Below, piece by piece: positions 8,348 to 17,028 of a stretch of 64,000 nt of DNA; within the stretch, counting starts at the first letter, position 1, and the number at the start of each line of letters is the position of its first letter. The position numbers were made by a program, and so were the translations under genes. The stretch covers positions 496,001 through 560,000 of the forward strand of contig MKTZ01000001.1 in NCBI GenBank assembly GCA_001898505.1, read 5' to 3'. The notes below the pieces were generated by a model. It had not been told where the DNA came from. It did no database searches and worked only from the letters and a program-made list of their open reading frames with translations. Source of the DNA: Sphingobacteriales bacterium 50-39 (lineage in GTDB: Bacteria; Bacteroidota; Bacteroidia; Chitinophagales; Chitinophagaceae).

Positions 8348-8911
8348 ATGACATCGAAGATATTCTTAGTTTATATTTTGTCACTGGCGGCCATTAAAGG
8401 CGTCAATGCGCAAAATACTCCGGTCACCTACCCATTTGCGCAAAAATACAATGCTGAACAGTTCAGCGGATTAGGAGTGGCGTTCGGGATCGACATGACA
8501 AATTTTGGAGGTACGACGACGATTAACGTCAGGGGGTATATCCCTTTGTCCACTTATTTTGCCATAAATGCAAGGGTCTTTTATATACCGAACAGCGATA
8601 GCACCCACGACAAAAGTATCGGCTTCCGGCCTGAATTGATCCTCCGCTCGATGGTAGTTCTTAATGTGGTACGGGTGTACTGTGGCTTTGGGCCGCAATT
8701 TTTTTATGGAATAAGCGGTCTTGACAAAAGTACCCATGATATCAGCGGGGGCTGGGAGATCGGTATAGAGGTTTTTGCCCATCCGCAGATCTCGGCCCAC
8801 CTTGAAATTGGAACGGGAGGAGGTACTGTTGGCGGTATCGGCGCCGGGTCGACCTTTGGCGCCGGGTTCCAATTTTACCCATTCTATAAAAAATATAAAA
8901 AGGCGGGGTAG
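8348..8911 (+). CDS. Small secreted outer-membrane beta-barrel protein, unknown function
   Basis: 187 residues with a signal peptide (MTSKIFLVYILSLAAIKGVNAQ). The mature chain is glycine-rich with alternating hydrophobic strands (LGVAFGIDMTNFGGTTTINVRGYIPLSTYFAINARVFY, VVLNVVRVYCGFGPQFFYG, GTGGGTVGGIGAGSTFGAGFQFYPF), as expected for a small 8-strand barrel. No family recognised. It is followed 8 bp later by a second AraC-type regulator, so the two are probably co-transcribed. Confidence 0.65.
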   Translation: MTSKIFLVYILSLAAIKGVNAQNTPVTYPFAQKYNAEQFSGLGVAFGIDMTNFGGTTTINVRGYIPLSTYFAINARVFYIPNSDSTHDKSIGFRPELILRSMVVLNVVRVYCGFGPQFFYGISGLDKSTHDISGGWEIGIEVFAHPQISAHLEIGTGGGTVGGIGAGSTFGAGFQFYPFYKKYKKAG

Positions 8912-8919
8912 TAAACAGC

Positions 8920-9750
8920 ATGATCTTAAGAACCTTAGAACCGGAATGCCAACTCCGGCCATTTGTGGATTCGATCTGGGTGTTTGAAAGTGATCATGGT
9001 ATCCTGCCGGAGAGTGGGGGTATGATCGTGCCGAACGGGAAAGTGAGGATCATTCTTCCTTATAAAAACTCTCTCTTTGGGAACAAACCCGGAGGCAACC
9101 GCGTTCGCCCGGAGAATCTGATCTATTTGGTTGGCCCCAAGGATGAGCCGGTGACGATTGGTTCACCGCCCGGCAGGACGGCATTGCTTATTATACAATT
9201 GACATACAAGGGAGGGTACCGGTTTACGGATGGCGCCCTGTCTGAATTGACCAACCGGCTGGTAAGTTTCGGCGAACTCTATGGCCAGCAAGGCTGCGAA
9301 TTGCAGGAGGAGCTTACCGGCGCGGAGAATGTTTATGCAAAAATCTCACTGATCCAACAGTTCCTGACCCGAAAGCTTTTAAGGACCCGGAAAGAGCATA
9401 TGATCGTGGACTATGTAACGGAGACTATCATGCAAAATGAAGGGCTTGTTGAAATGAAGAAAATGGAAAAGAAGACCGGATATTCCAAACGATATCTGGA
9501 GCTGCTCTTCCAGCATTATATAGGGCTTTCACCCAAGACGCTGGCGTGTATCACCCGATTCCAAAAATTCTATCATTTGTGTATAAACAATAACTCCCGG
9601 GGGTCCTACAAGAATTCCCTCCATAGCTTTTATTACGATCAGTCGCATTTTATAAAAGAATTCAAGACCTACACGGGGTATGCTCCCGAAAAGTACATGG
9701 AAATCAATAATGAATTCGGAAGAATACTAAGCAGGAGAAAAACAAACTAA
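8920..9750 (+). CDS. AraC-family regulator with DUF6597-like N-terminal domain
   Basis: 276 residues. The N-terminal domain (CQLRPFVDSIWVFESDHG, MIVPNGKVRIILPYKN, LVGPKDEPVTIG) matches the pattern of AraC proteins with a DUF6597-like sensor. The C-terminal domain holds the DNA-binding region: KKTGYSKRYLELLFQHYIGLSPKTLACITRFQKF and the second motif FYYDQSHFIKEFKTYTGYAPEKYM. It sits between a small barrel gene and a four-helix membrane protein (1-bp gap), all in one direction. Ligand and targets are unknown. Confidence 0.88.
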   Translation: MILRTLEPECQLRPFVDSIWVFESDHGILPESGGMIVPNGKVRIILPYKNSLFGNKPGGNRVRPENLIYLVGPKDEPVTIGSPPGRTALLIIQLTYKGGYRFTDGALSELTNRLVSFGELYGQQGCELQEELTGAENVYAKISLIQQFLTRKLLRTRKEHMIVDYVTETIMQNEGLVEMKKMEKKTGYSKRYLELLFQHYIGLSPKTLACITRFQKFYHLCINNNSRGSYKNSLHSFYYDQSHFIKEFKTYTGYAPEKYMEINNEFGRILSRRKTN

Positions 9751-9751
9751 A

Positions 9752-10165
9752 ATGAAACAGAAAATTATCTTACGGACGGCATCTATTGTCATGTTCCTTC
9801 ATGACGTCGGACATAGCTTCGGGGCTTTGACATGGAAACGAGCTACGGACCAGGCCAAACAGAAAGTGATCAACGAGATGACGGATAACAAATTTCCGTT
9901 AATGGGCGCCTCCAGGAGTATGGCTGAGACCTATGATGGATATGGCTTTGCTATAATATTGGCATTGCTGTTAATGGCGATCCTTTTATGGTTTGTTTCT
10001 GATCCGAAGGAACAAAAGACGGCCCTGTCCCGGAAGATAATCGTTACGCTGGCCGTTGTGCTTTTAGCCTGGGGGATCGTTGAATTGCTATTCTTTTTTC
10101 CGTTTGCTGCGGCCTTTAGTCTAATCGCGAGCTTACTTTGCATTTATTCATTCGCTACGCAATGA
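9752..10165 (+). CDS. Small integral membrane protein, unknown function
   Basis: 137 residues with about four hydrophobic segments: one near the N-terminus (ILRTASIVMFLHDVGHSFG), one around YGFAIILALLLMAILLWFV, and two at the C-terminus (IIVTLAVVLLAWGIVELLFFF, AAAFSLIASLLCIYSF). The first segment has a His-Asp...Gly-His pattern seen in similar small Bacteroidota membrane proteins. It follows the AraC gene by 1 bp. Its last 18 bp overlap tail-to-tail with the FtsX-type permease gene on the other strand. Confidence 0.65.
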   Translation: MKQKIILRTASIVMFLHDVGHSFGALTWKRATDQAKQKVINEMTDNKFPLMGASRSMAETYDGYGFAIILALLLMAILLWFVSDPKEQKTALSRKIIVTLAVVLLAWGIVELLFFFPFAAAFSLIASLLCIYSFATQ

Positions 10166-12532
10166 TCCCACGGGGTTGGCCATCGCGGCCTTCATCGATT
10201 GCAAACCAACGGTGAGCACGGTCAGCGTCAGCAAAGCTCCTCCCGACAGCAGGAACACATCCACTCCCACGCTGACCCGATACGCATAGTCCTGCAGCCA
10301 GCGGTGTGTAAGATACCAGCCGCCCGCAGAGGCGATTACCAGCGCGATCAGCACGAGTCTCACGAAGTCCTTACCCAATAATACGAGGATATCTTTCACA
10401 TTTGCGCCCATCACTTTCCGGATGCCGATCTCCCGGGTCCGTCGCGCGGTCGTGAACAGTGTCAGACCGAACAGCCCGATACAGCTGATAAACAGGGTAA
10501 TTCCTGTGGCAATGTTCAGCAGCCATTCCATCGTCTGCTCCCTCTTGTAGAATTTTGCAAGCTCCTCATCGAAAAATGCGTATTCGAAAGGCTTATGCGG
10601 GTACACAGTCTTCCATTGCCGCTGGACCCGGGCAATGATGGCATGCGCGGCCTGTGCCGACTTTTCCTTCGTATCCAACCGTACGGCCAGATCGGTACAC
10701 GCCATGCCGGCAATCAGCAGCGGCCGGATGGGTTCTTTATAGGAGTATTTGTGAAAATCCGCCACTACGCCGACGATCGAGACATTCCTGTTCCAGGTAT
10801 ACAGCTGTTGCCCGATGGCTTTATCCGGGCTGCGGAACCCCAGCAGTTTGGACAGGTTCTCATTGATCACTACCTCTTTCAGCGTATCGCTGGGGAACAG
10901 GTTGCGGCCGGCCAGCAATTTGATATCATACAAAGGAATATAATGTTCATCCGCCTGGATGGCCTCCACCCGTATGGGATCATCGCTCTTTGCTCTATGC
11001 CGGACGGTGAATATCCCCCGGTCCATTCCTGATGGCGGCATATTCGAACGCGAGATATCGGCGACACCTGGTAATTTGCGGATCTCTTCCTGGAGAACCT
11101 TCACTTTGCTGACGCTGTCCTTTCTTTCGTCCGTATCAAAAAGAATGATCGCATTCGACCTGAAACCAAGGTCCTTGTGCAACATAAACCCTATCTGCCG
11201 TCCCATGGTCATTGTCCCGATGATAAATAATAGCGAAACGGCAAACTGGAATACGATCAGCCCTTTCCTCAACAACCATTTCGACCCACCGCGGGGTCCG
11301 CCCTGTCCTTTCAGACTATTCACCGGTGAATGGGTTGAAAGCATCTTCGCGGGATAGAGACCTGCCAGCAGCGTCACTGCGATGGTGATTCCCGCCAGGA
11401 ATAACAGGTTGGCCGGCGTAAAAGGTATGAAACGGATCCCGGCAGGGACAAATTCCCGGAACACATTGAGCACCGGACGTACAGCCAGGACAGCGAACAG
11501 CCCGGCCACTATCGTCAGCAGGAATGTCTCTGTCAGCAATTGCAGGATCAGATGGTTGCGGCCGCTACCCATCACCTTGCGGATGCCGATCTCTTTTTCC
11601 CTGGTCAGCGATTGCGCTGTAGCAAGGTTGACATAATTGATGATGGCCAATACCAGGATAAACGCTGCGATGCTCAACAGCGAATACAAGGTTGACAACT
11701 GCGAGGTCCGAATGTTCCCATCATCAAAGCCCGGGGGAGTAAAATGCACGTCACTCAGCAACTGTAGCGCTACGCGTGGGTAAATTCCTTTGTCATTGTT
11801 ACGGCTATGATAGAGCGTCGTCAAGGCGCTCTGTACTTTATTCAGATCCGCATGCGGCGCCAGCCTGACCAGCGCCGATACCAGCACGGGAAATTTGTGT
11901 TCCTGGTCCGGAGCGAGCCCCAGGCTTTGGAGAAGAAAGCTGTGGTCTATCGTAGCGAAGGAGATAAAGTCGGTGTATGGAAAATCCGTGCGTCCCTCCC
12001 AGTCACGGACAATTCCGCTGACGTTGACCCGCAGGCTGTCCTGGTAGACGATGTCCTTGCCGATGATCCCATTCAGCGAACCCTTCCCGAAGTATTGCCG
12101 TGCGCGGCTCTCTGTCAGCACGACGCTGAAAGGATGGGATAGGGCCGTTAGCGGGTCGCCCGCCAGCCACTTATAACCCATGATGTTTAGATACTCCGGC
12201 GTCGCTACAATGGCGGTGTCATTACTCAGGACATAATAGGGCGCCGTCATCTCCACCCCCGGGATATGTTTTTGCACTGCGTCGGGAAGGTCTGCCAGCA
12301 CACCCGGCGCCAGGCGCTCCGGCTCGTCCTTCAGGAATTGCTCGTAGGAATTGATCCGATAGATCCGCCGGCTTTCGGGATGGCCGCGGTCAAAACTGAA
12401 CTCATAGCGGACGATGACCCAAATGACGAGGCAGGCGCAAATGCCAAGGGCCAATCCGAGGACATTGATCAACGTATACAGACGATGGCGAACCAGCATA
12501 CGCCAGGCGCTGATCCAATAGCTTTTGAACAT
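10148..12532 (-). CDS. FtsX/MacB-type ABC transporter permease
   Basis: 794 residues from the ATG at 12532 (MFKSYWISAWRMLVRHRLYT); a longer reading to 12577 adds an unlikely hydrophilic leader. The layout is typical of Bacteroidota eight-helix permeases: a first helix (LINVLGLALGICACLVIWVIV), a MacB-like periplasmic core, an FtsX domain with the REKEIGIRKVMGSGRNHLI coupling motif, a second core domain, and a final FtsX domain with RTREIGIRKVMGANVKDIL, ending NPVGSLRSE. Such proteins export lipoproteins, peptides or antimicrobials, or act as mechanotransducers, with a separate ATPase. No ATPase gene is in the neighbourhood. Confidence 0.92.
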   Translation of the reverse strand: MFKSYWISAWRMLVRHRLYTLINVLGLALGICACLVIWVIVRYEFSFDRGHPESRRIYRINSYEQFLKDEPERLAPGVLADLPDAVQKHIPGVEMTAPYYVLSNDTAIVATPEYLNIMGYKWLAGDPLTALSHPFSVVLTESRARQYFGKGSLNGIIGKDIVYQDSLRVNVSGIVRDWEGRTDFPYTDFISFATIDHSFLLQSLGLAPDQEHKFPVLVSALVRLAPHADLNKVQSALTTLYHSRNNDKGIYPRVALQLLSDVHFTPPGFDDGNIRTSQLSTLYSLLSIAAFILVLAIINYVNLATAQSLTREKEIGIRKVMGSGRNHLILQLLTETFLLTIVAGLFAVLAVRPVLNVFREFVPAGIRFIPFTPANLLFLAGITIAVTLLAGLYPAKMLSTHSPVNSLKGQGGPRGGSKWLLRKGLIVFQFAVSLLFIIGTMTMGRQIGFMLHKDLGFRSNAIILFDTDERKDSVSKVKVLQEEIRKLPGVADISRSNMPPSGMDRGIFTVRHRAKSDDPIRVEAIQADEHYIPLYDIKLLAGRNLFPSDTLKEVVINENLSKLLGFRSPDKAIGQQLYTWNRNVSIVGVVADFHKYSYKEPIRPLLIAGMACTDLAVRLDTKEKSAQAAHAIIARVQRQWKTVYPHKPFEYAFFDEELAKFYKREQTMEWLLNIATGITLFISCIGLFGLTLFTTARRTREIGIRKVMGANVKDILVLLGKDFVRLVLIALVIASAGGWYLTHRWLQDYAYRVSVGVDVFLLSGGALLTLTVLTVGLQSMKAAMANPVGSLRSE

Positions 12533-12679
12533 GTGATTCGATTTAGTTGGGAATTCCGGCTGGTAACTGAACGGCATATACAGTGCCGGCGGGATAACTA
12601 ATGCATAATCAATAATATAGACGTCGGTGATCCTTGTACGTTGTCCGCTTCCGATACACAGACTGTCCGGTGAACCCTG

Positions 12680-13951
12680 TTACTGCTGTGCTGTAATGAT
12701 TACCCGCCGGCTCTGATAGTTGGCGGCCGGATCACTAAGTTGAGCCGGATCGCTTTCGGCAGCCGGGTTGGCGGTCATTCTGTTGCGGGGTATGCCTTTC
12801 TTTTGCAAATATTTAGCGACGGCTTTGGCGCGGGCTTCACCTACTGTCTTTTTTTCCGTTGTCCTTTCGCCATCACAATAATGGCCTACGATAGAGAGAC
12901 GGATCCCGGGGTTTCGCTTCAGGAGGTTAGCCAGATCGTCCAAATGGGATCTCTGGAGTTCAGGAATAGAAATTTCGCCTACAATACCGAAAATGATGGG
13001 CTCGTCTATGATGGCTGCGTCCTCAGAGCTGAGAGTCGTCGGTGCGGGCGGTGACAACGGCTGAGCGGTGACTTTTTCGAGTGGAGCGGCTGTGTCGGGC
13101 CGGGTGATCGATCTTGCCCGGCCGTGTCCGAGGCCGAGCCTGATTTGCAGACCGTAGGAAAGTAATGTTGACCGGTCAGTATTCTTCGTATTCAACACAC
13201 TGCTCGCCTGCGGTCCATTCGTGCCATTGGAATTGTATGTTACGAAGCGCGAGGTATCGCTGTTGTCTTTTAGATTGTTCAGACCATAGTCGATAAATAG
13301 GCCGGTATAAAGGGACATACCAGGTGAAAGCTTGAAAATGATGCCGGTCCCTGCATGTAGTGCCGCCGCGGGTCTCAATTTTAATGTGCCGGTAGTTTTC
13401 CAATTATCGAGCGTACCAAAGCCATGCTGCGGCAGATCGGACAGCTCTACATTAAAATCGGGATAATAGCCTGTAAGGTCCACCTGTCGTGCCGAGATCT
13501 GTGTGCTGGCGTTGAAGGGAATGAGTAGTTTTGCGCCACCTTCGATGTACCATTGCATACCGTCGCCACCGGTATGGTATTGTAACAGCAGGGGAATGCC
13601 CGCTGCCAGAAAATGCTGCGTTTCTTTGTAGCCGGTGAATTTCAGTCTGTATTCAAATGCAGAGCCCATATCGTCTACCGCATTGTAGGTAAAAAGCTGG
13701 CCGTCGGGCAGCGTGATCTGTGTACGGTACAGTCCGGCGGTAACGCCGGTGAGAAGCCCCAACTGGCTGCTTAGCCTAAACGTATAATTCAGGCCCAAAG
13801 AGCCGGCCGGCAGTAGTTTTGTCTGGCCGTTCTTTAGCGAATACTGCATTCCCTGCAGGCCGCCGTTCAGCTCAATACCAAACTCCTGGGCATTGACTTG
13901 CGTCGAGACTGCTGTGAAACACAGCATCATCCCTATTATTTTCCGGATCAT
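12680..13951 (-). CDS. OmpA-family outer-membrane protein with N-terminal barrel
   Basis: 423 residues from the ATG at 13951 (MIRKIIGMMLCFTAVSTQVNAQ), a signal peptide; an upstream start at 13981 is less likely. The N-terminal 270 residues look like a beta-barrel (GIELNGGLQGMQYSL, LGLNYTFRLSSQLGLLTGVTAGLYR, LLSYGLQIRLGLGHG). The C-terminal 110 residues are an OmpA peptidoglycan-binding domain: LDDLANLLKRNPGIRLSIVGHYCD, then ARAKAVAKYLQKKGIPRNRM and a final SRRVIITAQQ. It probably anchors the outer membrane to peptidoglycan. The gap to the T9SS cargo gene upstream is 26 bp, so the two are likely co-transcribed. Confidence 0.85.
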   Translation of the reverse strand: MIRKIIGMMLCFTAVSTQVNAQEFGIELNGGLQGMQYSLKNGQTKLLPAGSLGLNYTFRLSSQLGLLTGVTAGLYRTQITLPDGQLFTYNAVDDMGSAFEYRLKFTGYKETQHFLAAGIPLLLQYHTGGDGMQWYIEGGAKLLIPFNASTQISARQVDLTGYYPDFNVELSDLPQHGFGTLDNWKTTGTLKLRPAAALHAGTGIIFKLSPGMSLYTGLFIDYGLNNLKDNSDTSRFVTYNSNGTNGPQASSVLNTKNTDRSTLLSYGLQIRLGLGHGRARSITRPDTAAPLEKVTAQPLSPPAPTTLSSEDAAIIDEPIIFGIVGEISIPELQRSHLDDLANLLKRNPGIRLSIVGHYCDGERTTEKKTVGEARAKAVAKYLQKKGIPRNRMTANPAAESDPAQLSDPAANYQSRRVIITAQQ

Positions 13952-13977
13952 TTTTATCGCGTTGTATCGGTGTAATA

Positions 13978-15339
13978 TCAATTTAAAACCAGCGCGTTCG
14001 TGCTTGCCATTTGTCCGTTGGCCAGTAATAGTCTGATGATGTATATGCCGTGTTCAGAGGGCATCGTTATCTGCATCGACGGCTGGACGGATGTCAACTG
14101 CTGCCACATTTTTCCGTTGAGGTCTATCACCTGCAAAACTGCTCCCTGTAAGGCGGTGGCCGTGTAGTTGTTGGTCACAGTGACCGCTGCGCCTGAGCTG
14201 ATCGGATTAGGATGAATTTTTATCCCCCCGGGTATCACCGTGTCACCGGCAATGGTAAGTACACAGGTTTGGATCTGCCGGCCGGCTGTAGTCGTTGCTA
14301 TCACATAATATTGGCCATTCAGCGTGGGTGTTTCGCTATAAAACGGGCTGGTTGCGTCCGGAACTGCCTGGCCGTTCTTATACCATTGCCATTGTACAAA
14401 GTCGCCGCTGCTGTTGTCGAAAATGATAACATCGTTCCAATGTTGCCTTATAAGGGAGGCCGACTGATAAAGCAGGGTATCTGCAACGGGCTGGGCCGCG
14501 GTATGACTGGCGTCCCCGGGCTGATTGGCGGTAATCACTGTGCTGCCCGGGCGCAGCAATGTCAATATATTCCCCGTGATGGCGGCTATACTTGTGTCCG
14601 CTACCGAATAGGTCACGGGCAGGCCGCTGCTGGCGGTGGCGGTCAGTTGCAATGTCGTACTGGTGTTGCACCCTACCAGCAGGCTTTGCGTCCATGTAAT
14701 ATGTTGTTGAACGGGCGTTGGAGGGGCGGAAATGGTCAAATAATTGCCCGTGTAGCTGATCGTATAGTTGAGGCCGGCGCTTAAGCTGCCCATGGTTATG
14801 GGATAGGTCCCGATGGTCTCGCCCGGGGCCCGGGTCAGGCTACCGGTGAATACCCCTGTATCGTCCCCATTCACGAAACCGTTGGATGTGTATGTGAAGA
14901 CCGGATCTGCGGCGCCAGAATCTTTTTTCTGCGCATTTGCGATTACGGTCAGTGTAGCCGGATCGATGACCAGGATATAGTCCTGCGAGACTGAAATGGG
15001 GCCATGATCATTGCTGCCCACGGCAGTAACCGTGAACTTAAAGGTGCCGGCAGCAGTGGGGGCACCGGACAAGATCCCATTACCGGATAAAGGTATGCCC
15101 GGAGGCAGGCTGCCGCTGGAAACAGAGAAGGCATAAGTTCCTTTGCCACCGGTGACTTTCAGGTGCTGATCTTTATAGGCTGTCCCATACTGCCCATCAG
15201 GGATCGTCGCCGGAGAAATATGCAAATCAGCCGCTGCCGGTAAAAAAATTTGTGGAGCATTTTCCCCATTGGGGGTGAAGGACATCAGCGTGCTTACTAC
15301 AATTAAATGGAACGTAACGATAAATTGTTTCCCTTGCAT
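13978..15339 (-). CDS. Secreted multidomain Ig/MBG protein with type IX sorting domain
   Basis: 453 residues from the ATG at 15339 (MQGKQFIVTFHLIVVSTLMS), giving a signal peptide. A putative-Ig domain comes first (GTAYKDQHLKVTGGKGTYAFSVSSGSLPPGI), then an MBG-type domain (LTVIANAQKKDSGAADPVFTYT, GETIGTYPITMGSLSAGLNYTISYTGNYLTI), an Ig-like 2 segment (VTYSVADTSIAAITGNILTL) and another Ig-like region. The C-terminal 80 residues match a T9SS type A sorting domain (IKIHPNPISSGAAVTVTN, VLQVIDLNGKMWQQL, IYIIRLLLANGQ). It is probably secreted by the type IX system and attached to the cell surface. No catalytic domain is visible. Confidence 0.85.
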   Translation of the reverse strand: MQGKQFIVTFHLIVVSTLMSFTPNGENAPQIFLPAAADLHISPATIPDGQYGTAYKDQHLKVTGGKGTYAFSVSSGSLPPGIPLSGNGILSGAPTAAGTFKFTVTAVGSNDHGPISVSQDYILVIDPATLTVIANAQKKDSGAADPVFTYTSNGFVNGDDTGVFTGSLTRAPGETIGTYPITMGSLSAGLNYTISYTGNYLTISAPPTPVQQHITWTQSLLVGCNTSTTLQLTATASSGLPVTYSVADTSIAAITGNILTLLRPGSTVITANQPGDASHTAAQPVADTLLYQSASLIRQHWNDVIIFDNSSGDFVQWQWYKNGQAVPDATSPFYSETPTLNGQYYVIATTTAGRQIQTCVLTIAGDTVIPGGIKIHPNPISSGAAVTVTNNYTATALQGAVLQVIDLNGKMWQQLTSVQPSMQITMPSEHGIYIIRLLLANGQMASTNALVLN

Positions 15340-15457
15340 ATAATAAACAGATAGAGTTGGACCATGGATCAAGACATCTGTCTGCAATTATTATTCCCGC
15401 AAGAGATAGAGGGGCGCCCTTCGATGAAGGTGGGCAGCCATCGGTGAAGATGTGGGG

Positions 15458-15565
15458 TTACTCGATCAGCCCTCTTTTGAGGGCTTCTTTTACCAGTCCG
15501 GCCGTATTCTTTACGTCCAGTTTTTGATTGATGTTAAGCCGCCAACGAGAATACACCTGGCTGTA
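15458..15565 (-). pseudogene. C-terminal remnant of a LuxR/NarL-type HTH regulator
   Basis: The minus-strand frame ending at 15458 reads RWRLNINQKLDVKNTAGLVK followed by EALKRGLIE and a stop. This is the recognition-helix end and tail found in many Bacteroidota LuxR/NarL regulators (a KLxVKNTAGLV motif). Upstream in the same frame only the SusD terminator sequence follows, so the rest of the gene is missing. Confidence 0.55.
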
Positions 15566-15568
15566 GAT

Positions 15569-15600
15569 AAAAAAAGGCCGCCAGAATTTTCCTGGCGGCG
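15569..15600 (-). terminator. Rho-independent terminator of the susC/susD operon
   Basis: On the minus strand an 8-bp perfect stem GCCGCCAG/CTGGCGGC (15577-15584 with 15592-15599) with a 7-nt loop is followed by a run of seven T (15575-15569). It lies 28 bp after the SusD stop codon at 15628. Confidence 0.85.
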
Positions 15601-15627
15601 ATTTGAACATAGGGTGTGCAACGCTGT

Positions 15628-16992
15628 TCATTTTCCCCAATTGACCTCGGAAAGCGGCCTCGGCATGGCATCAAATATTATCTGCCCCGGCTGGTCGAGC
15701 GGTAATTGGCCGAGCCGCCCGTAGCGCCGCATGTCTATCCATCGGTGTCCTTCGTAGAACAATGAGTAGCGGCGCTGTTTCAACAATTCATCGATGAGTG
15801 CGTTCTGCGTCAGGCCCCCGGTGTAGGGCCCCAATCCGCCCGCCTGGGTCCGGATGATGTTGAGGGCTTGTACGGCATTTTGCAATTGGCCCAACTGGAT
15901 CATGCATTCCGCGTAGATGAGGATCAATTCCTCGTTGCGGATGATGGACACCGGGGTGACGTTGGCAGGATACAGGTTTACATCATAGGCCCCGCCTACA
16001 CCGACCAGGGTATTGGGCGCACTGCGCAAGGCAATCTTGTTCAGCCGCCAATCACCGGGCTCTGCTTCCGCGGCAAAGGAATTGTTGGCTACTACGGAAA
16101 TAGAGTTGTCAAGGGGTTGATAAAGGGGGTTGAGGACGTCGGGCGCCAGTCCCCAATTGAAGACCGGACCGGTAGACAACGATCCGTTGAGGTTGAAGTA
16201 AGATGCATTGAGGGCGTTTAATGCGCCCTGCCAGTCCTTCTGGTAGATGGCTATCCTGGCGGCGATAGCCCTGTTGAACAGGAGGAAGGTCATCGGGGCA
16301 TCGAACCCGGCAAATCCCGCCGGGGACGTGAATAGGAAGGCATTCCCGGCCTGCTGCAGCTGAGTGGCTGCCGAATCCAGCCGCCCTTTGATCGCGGCCA
16401 GAGCGGAATCATAGGAAACAAAGGGTCCGGGGTTGAGATAATCTGCCAGATTGATCCGGATGCCATTTTTTCCCTGCATATTCAGGATATGCAGCATCTC
16501 GAAGGCGATCACCGTATTGGTGAAGCCCAGGATGCCCTCTCTCTCCTGGCTGTCGATGCTGTTGGTATTGAGGGCGGACTGTTGCAGGATAGCGGCCGTC
16601 TGCCGGCAACTGCTGAACGAGAAATAGTAGCCGTTATAGAAAGCCCCTGGGTCGAGCGCGCCATTAAGGCCGGCTAATTCATTCAGCCACCGGGTCTCGG
16701 AACTGTTGATCACATAGACCTCCCGTCCCAGGGTGCCGGCTACCTTGCAGTAGGATTCGTAGCTGCTGGTACCGTTGCCGGGATTGGTATTATAGCCCGT
16801 GCGCATGGCTGAGAAGGTGCCGATAGCCAATTGGGTCAACTGATCCCTGGTGGCGTTGGTGAGCACAGTAGACAGCTCGGCGCCATTGGGATTGCCAACA
16901 TGGGGCGTATTGATGATCTTATTGCAGGATACAGTAAGCAAGAGAGTGATCGCTGCAACAATAAGTCGTACTGTTGTTATGAAACGGATCAT
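15628..16992 (-). CDS. SusD/RagB-family nutrient-binding lipoprotein
   Basis: 454 residues starting with a lipoprotein signal (MIRFITTVRLIVAAITLLLTVSC, lipobox Cys23). The body shows the SusD layout: TPR-like helices in the N-terminal half and the conserved C-terminal region NVTPVSIIRNEELILIYAECMIQLG, QALNIIRTQAGGLG, ELLKQRRYSLFYEGHRWIDMRRYGRL. It is shorter than classical SusD proteins (about 500-600 residues), as in the compact RagB subgroup. It lies 36 bp after the SusC gene and is followed by a terminator, so the two form a surface glycan or peptide uptake pair. Substrate not predictable; no degradative enzyme is adjacent. Confidence 0.93.
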   Translation of the reverse strand: MIRFITTVRLIVAAITLLLTVSCNKIINTPHVGNPNGAELSTVLTNATRDQLTQLAIGTFSAMRTGYNTNPGNGTSSYESYCKVAGTLGREVYVINSSETRWLNELAGLNGALDPGAFYNGYYFSFSSCRQTAAILQQSALNTNSIDSQEREGILGFTNTVIAFEMLHILNMQGKNGIRINLADYLNPGPFVSYDSALAAIKGRLDSAATQLQQAGNAFLFTSPAGFAGFDAPMTFLLFNRAIAARIAIYQKDWQGALNALNASYFNLNGSLSTGPVFNWGLAPDVLNPLYQPLDNSISVVANNSFAAEAEPGDWRLNKIALRSAPNTLVGVGGAYDVNLYPANVTPVSIIRNEELILIYAECMIQLGQLQNAVQALNIIRTQAGGLGPYTGGLTQNALIDELLKQRRYSLFYEGHRWIDMRRYGRLGQLPLDQPGQIIFDAMPRPLSEVNWGK

Positions 16993-17028
16993 TTGTAATG
17001 CGTTTTAAAATGTGTGCTAAGCATGTGG

